A stretch of DNA of 44,917 bases from an uncultured Alphaproteobacteria bacterium (GTDB lineage Bacteria > Pseudomonadota > Alphaproteobacteria > RF32 > CAG-239). Shown here one piece after another: positions 1 to 8,356 of the stretch (position 1 is the first letter of the stretch; every line of letters begins with the position of its first letter). The stretch spans positions 1-44,917 of the forward strand of contig CABQIK010000014.1 in NCBI GenBank assembly GCA_902464275.1, given 5' to 3'. The notes beneath the pieces were generated by a model that worked only from the letters and a program-made list of their open reading frames with translations, had not been told where the DNA came from and made no database searches. The translations under genes and the position numbers were made by a program.

Positions 1-57
1 TTACAGAAACTGGAAAACATAAAAGAAAAGTTTAAGGGCAGTAAAGAGGATCGCTAA
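1..57 (+). CDS. C-terminal tail of an unrecognised protein (partial)
   Basis: An open frame runs in from the left edge and ends at TAA 55-57, giving a charged C-terminus (LQKLENIKEKFKGSKEDR). The last base of the stop is the first base of the ATG of the next gene (TAATG), the usual sign of translational coupling, so this gene and the next are probably one transcript. Too little is visible to assign a family. The lysine- and glutamate-rich end resembles a helical tail, nothing more. Confidence 0.6.
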   Translation, partial: LQKLENIKEKFKGSKEDR

Positions 58-788
58 TGAGAAACCCGGATTTAACCGATAACGATACCTTAAAGGATCT
101 GAAAGAACCGGTGGCGGTATACTTTACCTATGCTGATGCGGAGAGATTTAAATATTATTTGGAACATAAACAAGAATTGGTCAATATAGATAACCGTAAT
201 TGCAATGCTCTGGTTAAGTATTTAAGAAGAAACGGATATAATACAGTATCATATCAAGATCCGGCGGCGGCATATCCGGGGACAATCGTGGTGAGTAATA
301 CCGGAGTTCAAATGCCATTTATGGAGCCTCAAGAAGCTAGAGCATTTGCGAGAGCATTATTACTCAAAATAGAAGAATCTAAAATAGCAATGCCGTTGAG
401 CAATGCTTTGGGTATCAGGATTGAACAGTTATCGCCGCCGGTGCTAAGGGCTCAGGAAGAAGAGCCGCGTTTTCCGTTCACGCGGCATCCGGATGGTGAG
501 ATGTTAAAGTATTTGCAATATCGGTTCGGTAAAGATTTTATAGAAAGATGTAATAAATATGCGTGGGAAAATGGTGAAGATGTTACGCAAAGACTCAAGC
601 AAGAACACAATGCCGCAGATATGAACGAGCCGATATATTCCGGTCGGCAGTTGGCGTTAGAGCGGTATGCCTCACATCCGCGGAACGACTTAGAAGCGCG
701 GAATATTGTGTTCGGGACGTTAAAGTTTGCTAAAGCGTGGCAATATGCAAAGGAATATGGCTTTGTGCACAGATTTCACAAAGCATAA
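57..788 (+). CDS. Hypothetical protein, 243 aa, possibly the front part of an interrupted gene
   Basis: I do not recognise this protein. It is soluble-looking, has no signal peptide or membrane segment, and no catalytic motif I can name. Its ATG overlaps the stop of the upstream gene by one base, so it is translationally coupled. The frame ends at a TAA (786-788), but the same frame stays open from 789 straight into the next listed gene, with protein-like sequence (NQKYYIDYGVEQGELF) in between. It may therefore be the N-terminal part of a protein of about 436 residues cut by one nonsense codon. Location at the window edge beside other unknown genes suggests an accessory region, but no integrase or transposase is visible. 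Confidence 0.6.
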   Translation: MRNPDLTDNDTLKDLKEPVAVYFTYADAERFKYYLEHKQELVNIDNRNCNALVKYLRRNGYNTVSYQDPAAAYPGTIVVSNTGVQMPFMEPQEARAFARALLLKIEESKIAMPLSNALGIRIEQLSPPVLRAQEEEPRFPFTRHPDGEMLKYLQYRFGKDFIERCNKYAWENGEDVTQRLKQEHNAADMNEPIYSGRQLALERYASHPRNDLEARNIVFGTLKFAKAWQYAKEYGFVHRFHKA

Positions 789-869
789 AACCAGAAATAT
801 TATATAGATTACGGAGTTGAACAGGGTGAGTTATTTACGCTAAACCCTGTAGATCAGATAGAAACGATA

Positions 870-1367
870 GTGATACCTGACAAGAATGAATATTTAGGCG
901 TGGAGCTGAATTTAAAGACAAGAAGTTTTGACATCCCGCTAGAAGACGAAATGTGGATGGGGTATGCGGAGAGATTCAGAGCGGCGAGCCTGCCCAAGGA
1001 AGTGAAGTTGGGCGAGCGGCGGATAAATATTTTGCGGGATGCGAAGATGAACGGCGGACGAGCGATAACATACACGCCGGTAGGTTTTAATGTACCAAAG
1101 GAAGAGTTGGAGCGGTACAAAAACAGGGAGCCGGCGGAGCTTGAAGACGTGTTGCTGAGTCCGATGACGCCGATACGGAAAGGGTATCAGGAGCATAAAA
1201 AGAAGAAAGGTATATCAGAAGAAACCGAGAAGAGATGTTATGCGACACTTAATAAGGTTGCAAATATAGCCCGCACGCTGAGGGCGGAAGATAATAAAGA
1301 TACTTCCGTAAAACAATCTGCTCATCAATCAGCCACCAGGAGCAATAATAATACCGGCAGAGAGTAA
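870..1367 (+). CDS. Hypothetical protein, 165 aa, possibly the rear part of an interrupted gene
   Basis: Unrecognised. The only available start is a GTG at 870 without a convincing ribosome binding site, and the same frame is open upstream back to the TAA at 786-788. This makes independent translation doubtful. The protein is highly charged, with a Lys-rich stretch near residue 110 (EHKKKKGISEE) and a low-complexity Ser/Asn/Gln tail. No membrane segment or signal is seen. It is followed by a terminator hairpin shared with the convergent argS. It could be a real small gene, or the C-terminal half of the 243-residue upstream frame. Confidence 0.45.
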   Translation: MIPDKNEYLGVELNLKTRSFDIPLEDEMWMGYAERFRAASLPKEVKLGERRINILRDAKMNGGRAITYTPVGFNVPKEELERYKNREPAELEDVLLSPMTPIRKGYQEHKKKKGISEETEKRCYATLNKVANIARTLRAEDNKDTSVKQSAHQSATRSNNNTGRE

Positions 1368-1395
1368 AGCCGCGATAGCTTTGCAGTGAAAAAAT

Positions 1396-1432
1396 AAAAC
1401 TCCCCGAATACGTGAAGCAAACAGGGAGTTTT
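1396..1432. terminator. Bidirectional terminator between the unknown genes and argS
   Basis: A 9-bp perfect stem (AAAACTCCC at 1396-1404, GGGAGTTTT at 1424-1432) with a 19-base loop. T-rich sequence lies on both outer sides when read on each strand. It lies between convergent genes, so it can serve both. Confidence 0.6.
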
Positions 1433-1454
1433 GGATTTTAAATCAGCAACTTAT

Positions 1455-3194
1455 TTAATTTGCTTTGAGCATGACCTCAGGAGATTCTATACCGAGCAAG
1501 TTTAACAATTTTTTGAGCACATCACGCACCAAAGCGGCAAGTTTTAAGCGTGATGCCGCAATTTGTTTGTTTTCTGCCGTCATAATCGGGCAGGTGTTGT
1601 AAAAATTGCTGAACACTTGCGCCAAAGTGTAAGCATAATCAGTGATAATGCTTGGTTCTTTGCCGGCGTAGGCACGCATTATAATATTTTCAAACTGAGC
1701 AAGCTTTAAAGCTAAATTCCGTTCGTCATCACTTTCAATCATAATTTTGCCTGCATGTAATCCGGCAGAATCGGCTTTGCGCAAAATGGAATTAATCCTC
1801 GCAATGGCATACTGAATATAAGGACCTGTTTTGCCGTCAAATTTAGCAAAATCTTCCAAATCAAAGATGTAACCGGAAGCAATGTTGTTTTTTAGGTCTT
1901 GAAACTTCATGGCGCCGATGGCAACTTGGCTGACAAGTTTTTCAATCTCAGCTTTGCCATAACCGGCAACTTCATCAGGTTTTGGCATAGATTGGCGAAC
2001 TTTTGCTTTGCTCATGGCAATTAAATCCGCAAGGTTCATCACGCCGCCATCGCGGGTTTTGAAAGGCTTGCCGTCGGCGCCGTTTACAGTGCCAAAGCCG
2101 ATATGTTCAAGTTTAACATCGGGGGCAATGCCTAACATCTCAGCAACTTTAAAAATTTGTTCAAAGTGCAGGGATTGGCGTTTATCCACTACGTAAATAA
2201 TTTCATCGGCTTTAAGGTCATCGTAACGCATTTTTATGGTGGCAATATCGGTTACCTGATAGCCGAAACCACCTTCTGATTTAACCAAAATTACCGGTGG
2301 CATCGGTTTGTTGCTCTCCGGTAGGCGAATAATGGTGGCACCATCGTCAACCTCGGATAAGCCTTTTTCTTGGGCGATTTTTACAATTTCAGCGCAAGTG
2401 TTATGAGCATCGCTTTCGCCGAGCAATAAGTCAAAATGAGCGCTGAGCTCGTCATAATTTTCTTTAACCGCGGCAACCGAAACGCTGCGCAAATGCTGCC
2501 ATGCCTTGCGGTACTCAGAGTTGCCGTTTTGCAGCTCGGCGGTAATACGGCGAGCGGTTTCTTTAGCGGCTTCATCTTCTTTGCAACGAATGTTGGCTTG
2601 TTTGTAAAAGGCGGAAATCTGTTCAATATCATAAGTTGCGGTTTTGGATAAATCGCCGTCACGGCGGATAATTTCAGCCAAAATCATACCCATCGGAGTA
2701 CCCCAATCGCCAAAGTGAATATCAGAGATAACCTCATTGCCGACAAACAGTTCAATCCGGCGGATTGCTTCGCCGATAACCGCAGAACGCAGGTGTCCGA
2801 CATGCAAAGATTTTGCCACATTCGGACCGCCGAAATCCATTACCACTTTAGCCGGATTTGCAACTTTGCCGCAGCCGAAACGCTCGTCTTTTGCCATATT
2901 ATCAAGCACTTCGCCGATAAAGCTGTTATTGAGCTTTAAATTTATAAAACCGGGGCCGTCTATGGAAACAGCGGCAATATCGGCATCGTTTTGCAGTTCG
3001 TTTACAATAGCTTGCGCAATTTCACGCGGGTTTTTATGCAAGATTTTAGCCTGAGCTAAAGCCCCGTTGCACTGAAAATCGCTCAAGTCAGGGCGGTCAG
3101 AGGGTTTAACAACGGCAAAGCGCGGGTCTAAGTTAAGTTTGTTGAAAATAGTATTGAGTTTGTTATTAAGTGTTTTTTCAATAGATAAAGTCAT
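1455..3194 (-). CDS. argS: Arginine--tRNA ligase
   Basis: Class I aminoacyl-tRNA synthetase that charges tRNA-Arg with arginine in the cytoplasm using ATP. The HIGH signature is HVGH at residues 131-134, preceded by the ArgRS-typical GGPNVAKSL. The catalytic core includes FKTRDGGVMNLADL, the region where ArgRS commonly has a relaxed KMSK. The N-terminal additional domain (about 1-110) and the C-terminal helical DALR anticodon domain (about 455-579, ending PEVMLKAN) are both present. The length of 579 residues is normal for the family. It is convergent with the unknown left-edge genes and is followed on the same strand by nothing visible in the window. Confidence 0.95.
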   Translation of the reverse strand: MTLSIEKTLNNKLNTIFNKLNLDPRFAVVKPSDRPDLSDFQCNGALAQAKILHKNPREIAQAIVNELQNDADIAAVSIDGPGFINLKLNNSFIGEVLDNMAKDERFGCGKVANPAKVVMDFGGPNVAKSLHVGHLRSAVIGEAIRRIELFVGNEVISDIHFGDWGTPMGMILAEIIRRDGDLSKTATYDIEQISAFYKQANIRCKEDEAAKETARRITAELQNGNSEYRKAWQHLRSVSVAAVKENYDELSAHFDLLLGESDAHNTCAEIVKIAQEKGLSEVDDGATIIRLPESNKPMPPVILVKSEGGFGYQVTDIATIKMRYDDLKADEIIYVVDKRQSLHFEQIFKVAEMLGIAPDVKLEHIGFGTVNGADGKPFKTRDGGVMNLADLIAMSKAKVRQSMPKPDEVAGYGKAEIEKLVSQVAIGAMKFQDLKNNIASGYIFDLEDFAKFDGKTGPYIQYAIARINSILRKADSAGLHAGKIMIESDDERNLALKLAQFENIIMRAYAGKEPSIITDYAYTLAQVFSNFYNTCPIMTAENKQIAASRLKLAALVRDVLKKLLNLLGIESPEVMLKAN

Positions 3195-3210
3195 TTTTTA
3201 TTTATTCCTG

Positions 3211-3543
3211 TTATTTAACGCATTTAAAGTAAGCATGAGAGGGCAGTACCAGCTTGCAGCTGAAATGAGTGGTGTTTATTTTTGCGGCATGAGAGCCGGT
3301 GTTATTTTTAACGCACTCGTCATCGGCAAGTTGTTGCAATTCTTCTTCGGTTGTCCATAAACCATTGTAGCAAACGGCCGGAGCTTCAGGTTTTGATTTT
3401 CCCACATACAGGCGGCTAATATCCCGTACGCCGGCATTTCGTCGTCGGTCAATAAAAGGTTCAAACAGCGAGCAGGCTGTTAAACTTATTAAAAATAAAG
3501 TTGCAGTAATGATTTTTATACTGGACAATTTTAAAAACTCCAT
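3211..3543 (-). CDS. Small predicted lipoprotein, about 110 aa
   Basis: The ATG at 3543 gives MEFLKLSSIKIITATLFLIS followed by LTAC, a clean signal peptide with lipobox. The Cys of LTAC would be lipidated by the Lol/Lgt route. A TTG eight codons upstream (3567) would also be in frame but disrupts the signal peptide, so I chose the ATG. The mature part is Cys-containing (CYNGLW, DDECVKN, FSCKL, YFKCVK). These four cysteines could form two disulfides in the periplasm. It lies 16 bases upstream of argS on the same strand. I cannot name the family. Its function is unknown, probably an envelope component. Confidence 0.6.
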   Translation of the reverse strand: MEFLKLSSIKIITATLFLISLTACSLFEPFIDRRRNAGVRDISRLYVGKSKPEAPAVCYNGLWTTEEELQQLADDECVKNNTGSHAAKINTTHFSCKLVLPSHAYFKCVK

Positions 3544-3592
3544 TACATTAAATTCAAATTGTTTCAACCATATTATACAAAGAAGTTTTTAA

Positions 3593-4198
3593 ATGCAAAG
3601 CGAAAATGAATATATTGGCGATGATAAGTTCAAAAAATTTTTAGAGCACTATCATTGCCCAACAACTTTAGACGCAGTTAAAATGAAATTTGCCGGCGCA
3701 ATATGCAGTCCTAATCTGGAACTGCGTCCGACAGACGTAATTTCATCGTTTTGGCCTGAAAATGAGCAACCTCGGCTTGAAACCAAAAAAGAAGCGGAGT
3801 TGTTTTTTAAGTTTTTTATGGGGCTGTGGGACGAAATGTTTGATTCGGTAAAAGTTAATAAAGTAAACCTACCAGCTTTTACCAAAGAAGAAAAATCCAA
3901 TTTGCCGCTTTGGTGCCAAAAACGTTATGAACAGATTGAACTCGGCTATTTGGAAGGATTTTGGGGCGGCTGTGATGATTTAAAACTTCCGGCTTATATT
4001 GCGCAGATTGCCGATTCTTTATCGGAGCTGGCTGATTTGTATCCGGTGTTGGCCAAACGCGCATTTGCCGGTGATGACGTTGCCGAAATTAACAAAACGC
4101 TTGCGCATACCGATAAAATGGTTGAGCGGGCTATTCATTTTATTATTGAAAACTCGGTTTTGCCGCGTATCAGCTCATTACAGCGTAAAACCAATTAA
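3593..4198 (+). CDS. Conserved hypothetical protein, possibly UPF0149/YecA-like
   Basis: 201 residues, soluble, predicted mostly helical. Segments such as GAICSPNLELRPTDVIS, LFFKFFMGLWDEMFD and LGYLEGFWGG recall the layout of UPF0149 (YgfB/YecA-type) proteins: a CSP motif early, then a Trp/Gly-rich helix and a C-terminal helical bundle. The C-terminal SEC-A-like zinc tail of YecA is absent. The family's biochemical role is poorly defined. It reads divergently from the small lipoprotein and sits 11 bases upstream of the nitroreductase, so the two are probably cotranscribed. The assignment is by resemblance only. Confidence 0.45.
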   Translation: MQSENEYIGDDKFKKFLEHYHCPTTLDAVKMKFAGAICSPNLELRPTDVISSFWPENEQPRLETKKEAELFFKFFMGLWDEMFDSVKVNKVNLPAFTKEEKSNLPLWCQKRYEQIELGYLEGFWGGCDDLKLPAYIAQIADSLSELADLYPVLAKRAFAGDDVAEINKTLAHTDKMVERAIHFIIENSVLPRISSLQRKTN

Positions 4199-4209
4199 CG
4201 GAGGTAAAA

Positions 4210-4746
4210 ATGGACGCATTGGAATGTATTTTAACCAGACGCTCGGTCAGACAATTTGACAGCAACAAAAAAATTACGCACAGCGAGATTGAAGAACTTT
4301 TGAAAGCCGCTTCATACGCGCCATCAGCTCATAATAAACAGCCGTGGCAGTTTTTGGTAATTGAAGACAAAGAGATTATTAAAGGCTTTCGGCAAATTCA
4401 GCCATGGACGAGCTTTGCCAAAGACGCCTCATGCGTGATTATCATTTGCGCCGATACCGAAGTTGCCTTTCATCGTGAAAAAGAAGACGAGCAGTGGAGC
4501 TTTGCCGATATTGACTGTTCGCTTGCCGCGCAAAATTTGCTGCTTGCCTGCCATGCCAAAGGCTTTGGCGCTTGTTTTTGCGGCGTTGCGCCGATGCCTG
4601 CGGTTATGGAAGGGCTCAGAAAATATTTGAACATGCCCGAAAATATGCGGCCGCTTACCATAATTCCGGTCGGATATCCGCTTGAAGAGCCAAAACAGCC
4701 GGATAACAGATATAATCCGGACAAAGTGCACTGGGAAAAATGGTAA
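4210..4746 (+). CDS. Nitroreductase family protein
   Basis: FMN-dependent NAD(P)H oxidoreductase fold. The N-terminus (LECILTRRSVRQF) carries the Arg-Arg-Ser-x-Arg FMN-phosphate motif. It is followed by LLKAASYAPSAHNKQPWQFL, the classic nitroreductase second motif, and near the C-terminus by TIIPVGYPLEEP. The length of 178 residues fits the short single-domain members. Such enzymes reduce nitroaromatics, quinones or flavins, or act on specialised substrates, and the sequence alone does not tell which. A good ribosome binding site (GGAGG, 4200-4204) precedes the ATG. The stop abuts the stop of the convergent rnhA with no spacer. Confidence 0.88.
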   Translation: MDALECILTRRSVRQFDSNKKITHSEIEELLKAASYAPSAHNKQPWQFLVIEDKEIIKGFRQIQPWTSFAKDASCVIIICADTEVAFHREKEDEQWSFADIDCSLAAQNLLLACHAKGFGACFCGVAPMPAVMEGLRKYLNMPENMRPLTIIPVGYPLEEPKQPDNRYNPDKVHWEKW

Positions 4747-5199
4747 TTATTCCGCTTGTTCCTTAAATTTTAAGGCTTGCCCACGGGCGAGGGCGTCTAC
4801 TCGCTCGTTTTCAGGGTGGCCGTTGTGGCCTTTTACCCATACCCACCTGATTTCATGCGGTTTAATCAATTCATCAAGTTTGGTCCACAAGTCAACGTTT
4901 TTAACGTCGTTTTTTTTGTTTGATGTTTTCCAGTTGTTGCGCTTCCAGTTAGGCAGCCACTCGTTAATGCCGTTCATAACATATTTGCTGTCAGTGTACA
5001 AAGTAATGTTGCAAACGGTTTTGAGAGCTTTTAAAGCTTCAATTACCGCGGTTAGTTCCATACGGTTGTTGGTGGTGTCGGCAGCGCCGCCGCTTAATTC
5101 TTTTTCAATATCTTTATGGCGCAAAATAACGCCCCAACCGCCGGCTCCGGGGTTGCCGGAACAGGCTCCGTCGGTAAAAATTTCAACTCGTGCCGCCAT
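4747..5199 (-). CDS. rnhA: Ribonuclease HI
   Basis: Cleaves the RNA strand of RNA-DNA hybrids (R-loops, primers) using two Mg ions. The four acidic catalytic residues are visible as D10 (IFTDGACSGNPG), E48 (NRMELTA), D70 (LYTDSKY) and D135 (ERVDALAR). The His of the flexible loop (KGHNGH) is also present. The length of 150 residues is normal. It begins one base after the stop of the AlbA_2-type gene, so the two genes are expressed together, and its stop touches the stop of the convergent nitroreductase. Confidence 0.95.
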   Translation of the reverse strand: MAARVEIFTDGACSGNPGAGGWGVILRHKDIEKELSGGAADTTNNRMELTAVIEALKALKTVCNITLYTDSKYVMNGINEWLPNWKRNNWKTSNKKNDVKNVDLWTKLDELIKPHEIRWVWVKGHNGHPENERVDALARGQALKFKEQAE

Positions 5200-5200
5200 A

Positions 5201-6265
5201 TTATTCGCTCTTTAAATATTCAGTAAAAAATTCGGTTATTAAACTTTCTTGCTCGTCTTCTTCCCGTAATGTTCGGGCTACAAATGAGCGCAGTTGATTT
5301 TTGGGAATATAAATTCTGAAATCTTTCGGAACCGCTCCTTCCGCGCCGATAACGCCGTTGATGCATAAATCTTCTTCAATATACGGCGATAAAATTATCT
5401 GCACATTGGCAAATTTAAGCATTCCGCGCGGGGGCAGGCGCAATTCAGGCTTGGTAATTAAGTTGGTATGACCGCTGATACCGGTTAAAGCGTCCATTTG
5501 GCTGTAATTTAAAAAACGCACCTTGTTATATTCGCTGCCGGTAGATTCGGTAGTGCATGATAAATAAATCTCACGCGCCAGAGCGTTGCTTTGGTTATGC
5601 GCCTGAATTGAAAAACCGATTTTAACATATTTTTCCGGCGGATTATCAATGGTTTTGGGATAAAGCATATCTTCATCGGCGTTTTCTAAAATTTCAAGTG
5701 ATTTATCTTTAATCTCAAGTTCAATATTCGGTTGCGGACGCTTGCCGAACATACCGGCAATTACCGCATACGGCGCCGGAACATTGTTAGAGCCGGAACG
5801 AATGTAAATAGTGCTGTTGCCGGTGGTCATCAGCGGCGTAATTTCAGATTTCGGAATGTAAGTGGCTATAAAACCATTACCGTCGGAATCGCAACTGATA
5901 ATATGGTTGCGAACCTTGTTATGGCTTGGAATGGTGCAACCGGAAATGGCGCTTTCAAGCCAACTTAAAAAGCGATGCACATTTTGTACCTTAACTTTGG
6001 CTTGGGCAACATCGCCGACTTCGGTATCGCGGGCGCACTCAACACCCCAAATGACAACTCCGCCTTCGGAGTTGCCGAATCCGGAAATGGCTTTGGCTAA
6101 ATTTTTGCGGTCATCGCGATGAAGCGTGTTAAAATTTTTGCCGGTTGAAACCGCTTGCTTAAAATCAAGAAACAACTCTTCGCTTTGGCGGGTTAAAATA
6201 AACTCATCAATAGCATCTTCGCCAAAGTAAATAAGCTTTTGAAAAATATCTTCCGCACGTGACAT
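5201..6265 (-). CDS. Schlafen/AlbA_2-type putative DNA-binding protein
   Basis: The N-terminal 150 residues show the AlbA_2 (Schlafen-like) pattern: ELFLDFKQA, then AKAISGFGNSEGGVVIWGVE and later STIYIRSGSNNVPAP. The family is often annotated as an ATP-binding or transcriptional-regulator-like protein, and it also occurs in defence and phage-related loci. The C-terminal about 200 residues are unrecognised and look like a beta-rich domain (SIQAHNQSNALAREIYL, then PELRLPPRGMLKFANVQIIL). The gene is cotranscribed with rnhA, which follows one base after its stop. A role in nucleic acid handling is plausible from this pairing but is inference. Confidence 0.7.
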   Translation of the reverse strand: MSRAEDIFQKLIYFGEDAIDEFILTRQSEELFLDFKQAVSTGKNFNTLHRDDRKNLAKAISGFGNSEGGVVIWGVECARDTEVGDVAQAKVKVQNVHRFLSWLESAISGCTIPSHNKVRNHIISCDSDGNGFIATYIPKSEITPLMTTGNSTIYIRSGSNNVPAPYAVIAGMFGKRPQPNIELEIKDKSLEILENADEDMLYPKTIDNPPEKYVKIGFSIQAHNQSNALAREIYLSCTTESTGSEYNKVRFLNYSQMDALTGISGHTNLITKPELRLPPRGMLKFANVQIILSPYIEEDLCINGVIGAEGAVPKDFRIYIPKNQLRSFVARTLREEDEQESLITEFFTEYLKSE

Positions 6266-6325
6266 GGTATTATCTCCGCTCAGTTAAATTTAAATGAAAT
6301 TTAGCACAAGTTGGATAACAAAGCC

Positions 6326-7588
6326 TTAAAATTGCAAATATTTTTGCAGACGCTCATAATCGGGATAATCGGTTATGTCGCCAAGCAACGTATAAGTCGG
6401 CTTTGATGTGAACAATATTTGCGCGGCTTTTTGAATATCTTCGGCACTAACCGCTTCAATACGCTCAACAATTTCAGCAATCGGAATAACCCGATTATAC
6501 AAAAGCATTTGGCGGGCAATAACCTCAGCCGTTGCCGACGAGCTTTCAAGCGCCATTAACATACTGGCTTTGAGTTGTACTTTAGCGCGGTTGATTTCAA
6601 CCTCAGTAACCTTATCTTGCACCACTTTTTTAATTTCGTCCGCCATTACCGGAATAATCTGATTAATTTCAGATCCGGATAATCCGGCGTATATGCCGAA
6701 TAAGCCATTGGCGGTATGCGAGTTGGTAAAGCTGTAAACGGTATATACCAAGCCTCTTTTTTCACGAATTTCCTGAAACAGGCGTGACGACATGCCGCCG
6801 CCGAACAAAGTTGAAAATACTGAAACCGGATAATACATCGGGTTAAAATACTCAACACCCTTAAAGCCGATTAAAACATGAGCCTGCTCAATATCGCGTT
6901 TTTCGGTATAAAAGCCGCCTTTGTATACTTGCGGAGCAGGAGTAAAGAGCTTTTTAGCCCTAAAATCGGCAAGGCGGGCTTCAACCATTTTAACAAACAA
7001 GTCATGATTTAAGTTGCCGACCGCAACTACTATCATATTTTCAGCCGCGTAATTGTGCTGCATATACCTGCGTAAATCGTCGGCGGTAAAAGCGCGGACT
7101 TTTTCGGCCGGACCTAAAATGGAACGCCCTAAAGGCTGATTAGGAAAGGCTTTTTCTTGAAAATAATCAAAAATTACGTCGTCAGGAGTATCATTGCCCT
7201 GTTTAATTTCCTGCACCACCACTTCTTTTTCTTTAACCATTTCATCAGCCGGAAAAGTCGGGTTTGCAACAAAATCAGCAATTACATCAAGCGCAAGTTC
7301 TAAGTCATTTTTAAGCATTTTTGCATAAAACGCGGTAAATTCACGCGAGGTATAAGCGTTGTTTTGTCCGCCGACATTTTCAATTTCTTCCGAAATTTGC
7401 AAAGAAGTGCGCTTTTTAGTGCCCTTAAACACCATGTGCTCAACAAAGTGCGAAATGCCGTTAATATCATCTGTTTCATAGGCGGAACCGGTGTTTACCC
7501 AAATGCCTAAAGATACGGTTTCGTTTTGCGGGCGCTCTGATGTTACAATGCGCAGCCCGTTGCTTAATGTGGTTTGTTTTGTTTGCAT
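6326..7588 (-). CDS. M16 family zinc metallopeptidase (processing-peptidase-like)
   Basis: The inverted zinc motif HFVEHM is at residues 47-52 (HxxEH), with the distal Glu region KEKEVVVQEIKQGNDTPDD downstream. The length of 420 residues matches the single-subunit bacterial homologs of mitochondrial processing peptidase (PqqL/YmxG-type) common in alphaproteobacteria. The C-terminal half retains the R/Y region characteristic of M16 (GGMSSRLFQEIREKRGLVY), so it is likely an active peptidase. No signal peptide is visible, so it is probably cytoplasmic. It is transcribed divergently from elbB. Confidence 0.92.
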   Translation of the reverse strand: MQTKQTTLSNGLRIVTSERPQNETVSLGIWVNTGSAYETDDINGISHFVEHMVFKGTKKRTSLQISEEIENVGGQNNAYTSREFTAFYAKMLKNDLELALDVIADFVANPTFPADEMVKEKEVVVQEIKQGNDTPDDVIFDYFQEKAFPNQPLGRSILGPAEKVRAFTADDLRRYMQHNYAAENMIVVAVGNLNHDLFVKMVEARLADFRAKKLFTPAPQVYKGGFYTEKRDIEQAHVLIGFKGVEYFNPMYYPVSVFSTLFGGGMSSRLFQEIREKRGLVYTVYSFTNSHTANGLFGIYAGLSGSEINQIIPVMADEIKKVVQDKVTEVEINRAKVQLKASMLMALESSSATAEVIARQMLLYNRVIPIAEIVERIEAVSAEDIQKAAQILFTSKPTYTLLGDITDYPDYERLQKYLQF

Positions 7589-7613
7589 TTTTACCCTTTA
7601 TTTAAAATCTAAA

Positions 7614-7642
7614 TTGACAGCATTATATCGTGCGTATAACAT
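7614..7642 (+). promoter_or_regulatory. Probable sigma-70 promoter of the elbB operon
   Basis: A TTGACA at 7614-7619 is followed by TAACAT at 7637-7642 (17-base spacing), or by TATAAC at 7635-7640 (15). It lies in the only intergenic gap before elbB, and an AGGAG ribosome binding site lies 7 bases before the ATG at 7678. Confidence 0.5.
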
Positions 7643-7677
7643 AAATCAACCATAATCGTAAAAACAGGAGTTTTAAT

Positions 7678-8343
7678 ATGCACAAAAATTGTAAATTTGC
7701 CGTAGTGTTGTCAGGCTGCGGCAGAGCCGACGGTTCGGAAATCCATGAAGCAACATGCGCGCTTTTGGCCATCAGCAATGCCGGCTGTTCATATCAGTGC
7801 TTTGCGCCGGATATTGAGCAAGCCGCGGTAGTTAACCATTTAACCGGTAAAAGAACTGCGGAACACCGCAATGTTTTGATAGAATCGGCTCGTATCGCCC
7901 GCGGAAATATCAAAAAACTGACTGAATTTAACCCGCAAAACTTTGACGCCGTTATTTTTATCGGCGGGGTTGGCGCCATTACCAACTGGTGCGATTTTGC
8001 CGTTAAGGCAGATGATTGCACGGTGGAACCATCGGTATACAATGCGGTTATAAACAGTTTTAAGGTCGGAACGGTAATCGGAGCCATGTGTATTGCTCCG
8101 GTACTTATTGCCAAAGTTTTAGGCGGTGAGGGCGTTTGCGTTACTGTAGGCAATGACAAAGAAGTGGCAGGTTTAATTGCCGCCATGGGCGCTAAGCACC
8201 AAAACTGCGCTGTTACGGAGGCTTGCGTTGATGAAAAATGCAAAGTAGTGACTACTCCGGCTTATATGTTGGCATCATCAATTTCAGAAGTGGCAATCGG
8301 GGCGGAAAATATGGTAAACGAAATACTCGCTTTAATAAAATAA
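7678..8343 (+). CDS. elbB: Isoprenoid biosynthesis glyoxalase ElbB
   Basis: DJ-1/PfpI superfamily protein. E. coli ElbB has glyoxalase activity and was linked to isoprenoid synthesis. The sequence shows the ElbB start (VVLSGCGRADGSEIHEA), the NVLIESARIARG segment and the nucleophile-elbow Cys at residue 138 (IGAMCIAPV). The length of 221 residues is normal. It opens a run of four same-strand genes (elbB, tatD-like, tcdA, hydF-like) with gaps of 13 and 3 bases and one overlap, so it is the lead gene of an operon. Confidence 0.9.
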   Translation: MHKNCKFAVVLSGCGRADGSEIHEATCALLAISNAGCSYQCFAPDIEQAAVVNHLTGKRTAEHRNVLIESARIARGNIKKLTEFNPQNFDAVIFIGGVGAITNWCDFAVKADDCTVEPSVYNAVINSFKVGTVIGAMCIAPVLIAKVLGGEGVCVTVGNDKEVAGLIAAMGAKHQNCAVTEACVDEKCKVVTTPAYMLASSISEVAIGAENMVNEILALIK

Positions 8344-8356
8344 CGGACTGAATATA

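Noticed and set aside
786..788. TAA as a recoded sense codon
   Set aside because: Other genes in the window end properly at TAA, so a changed genetic code is not supported.
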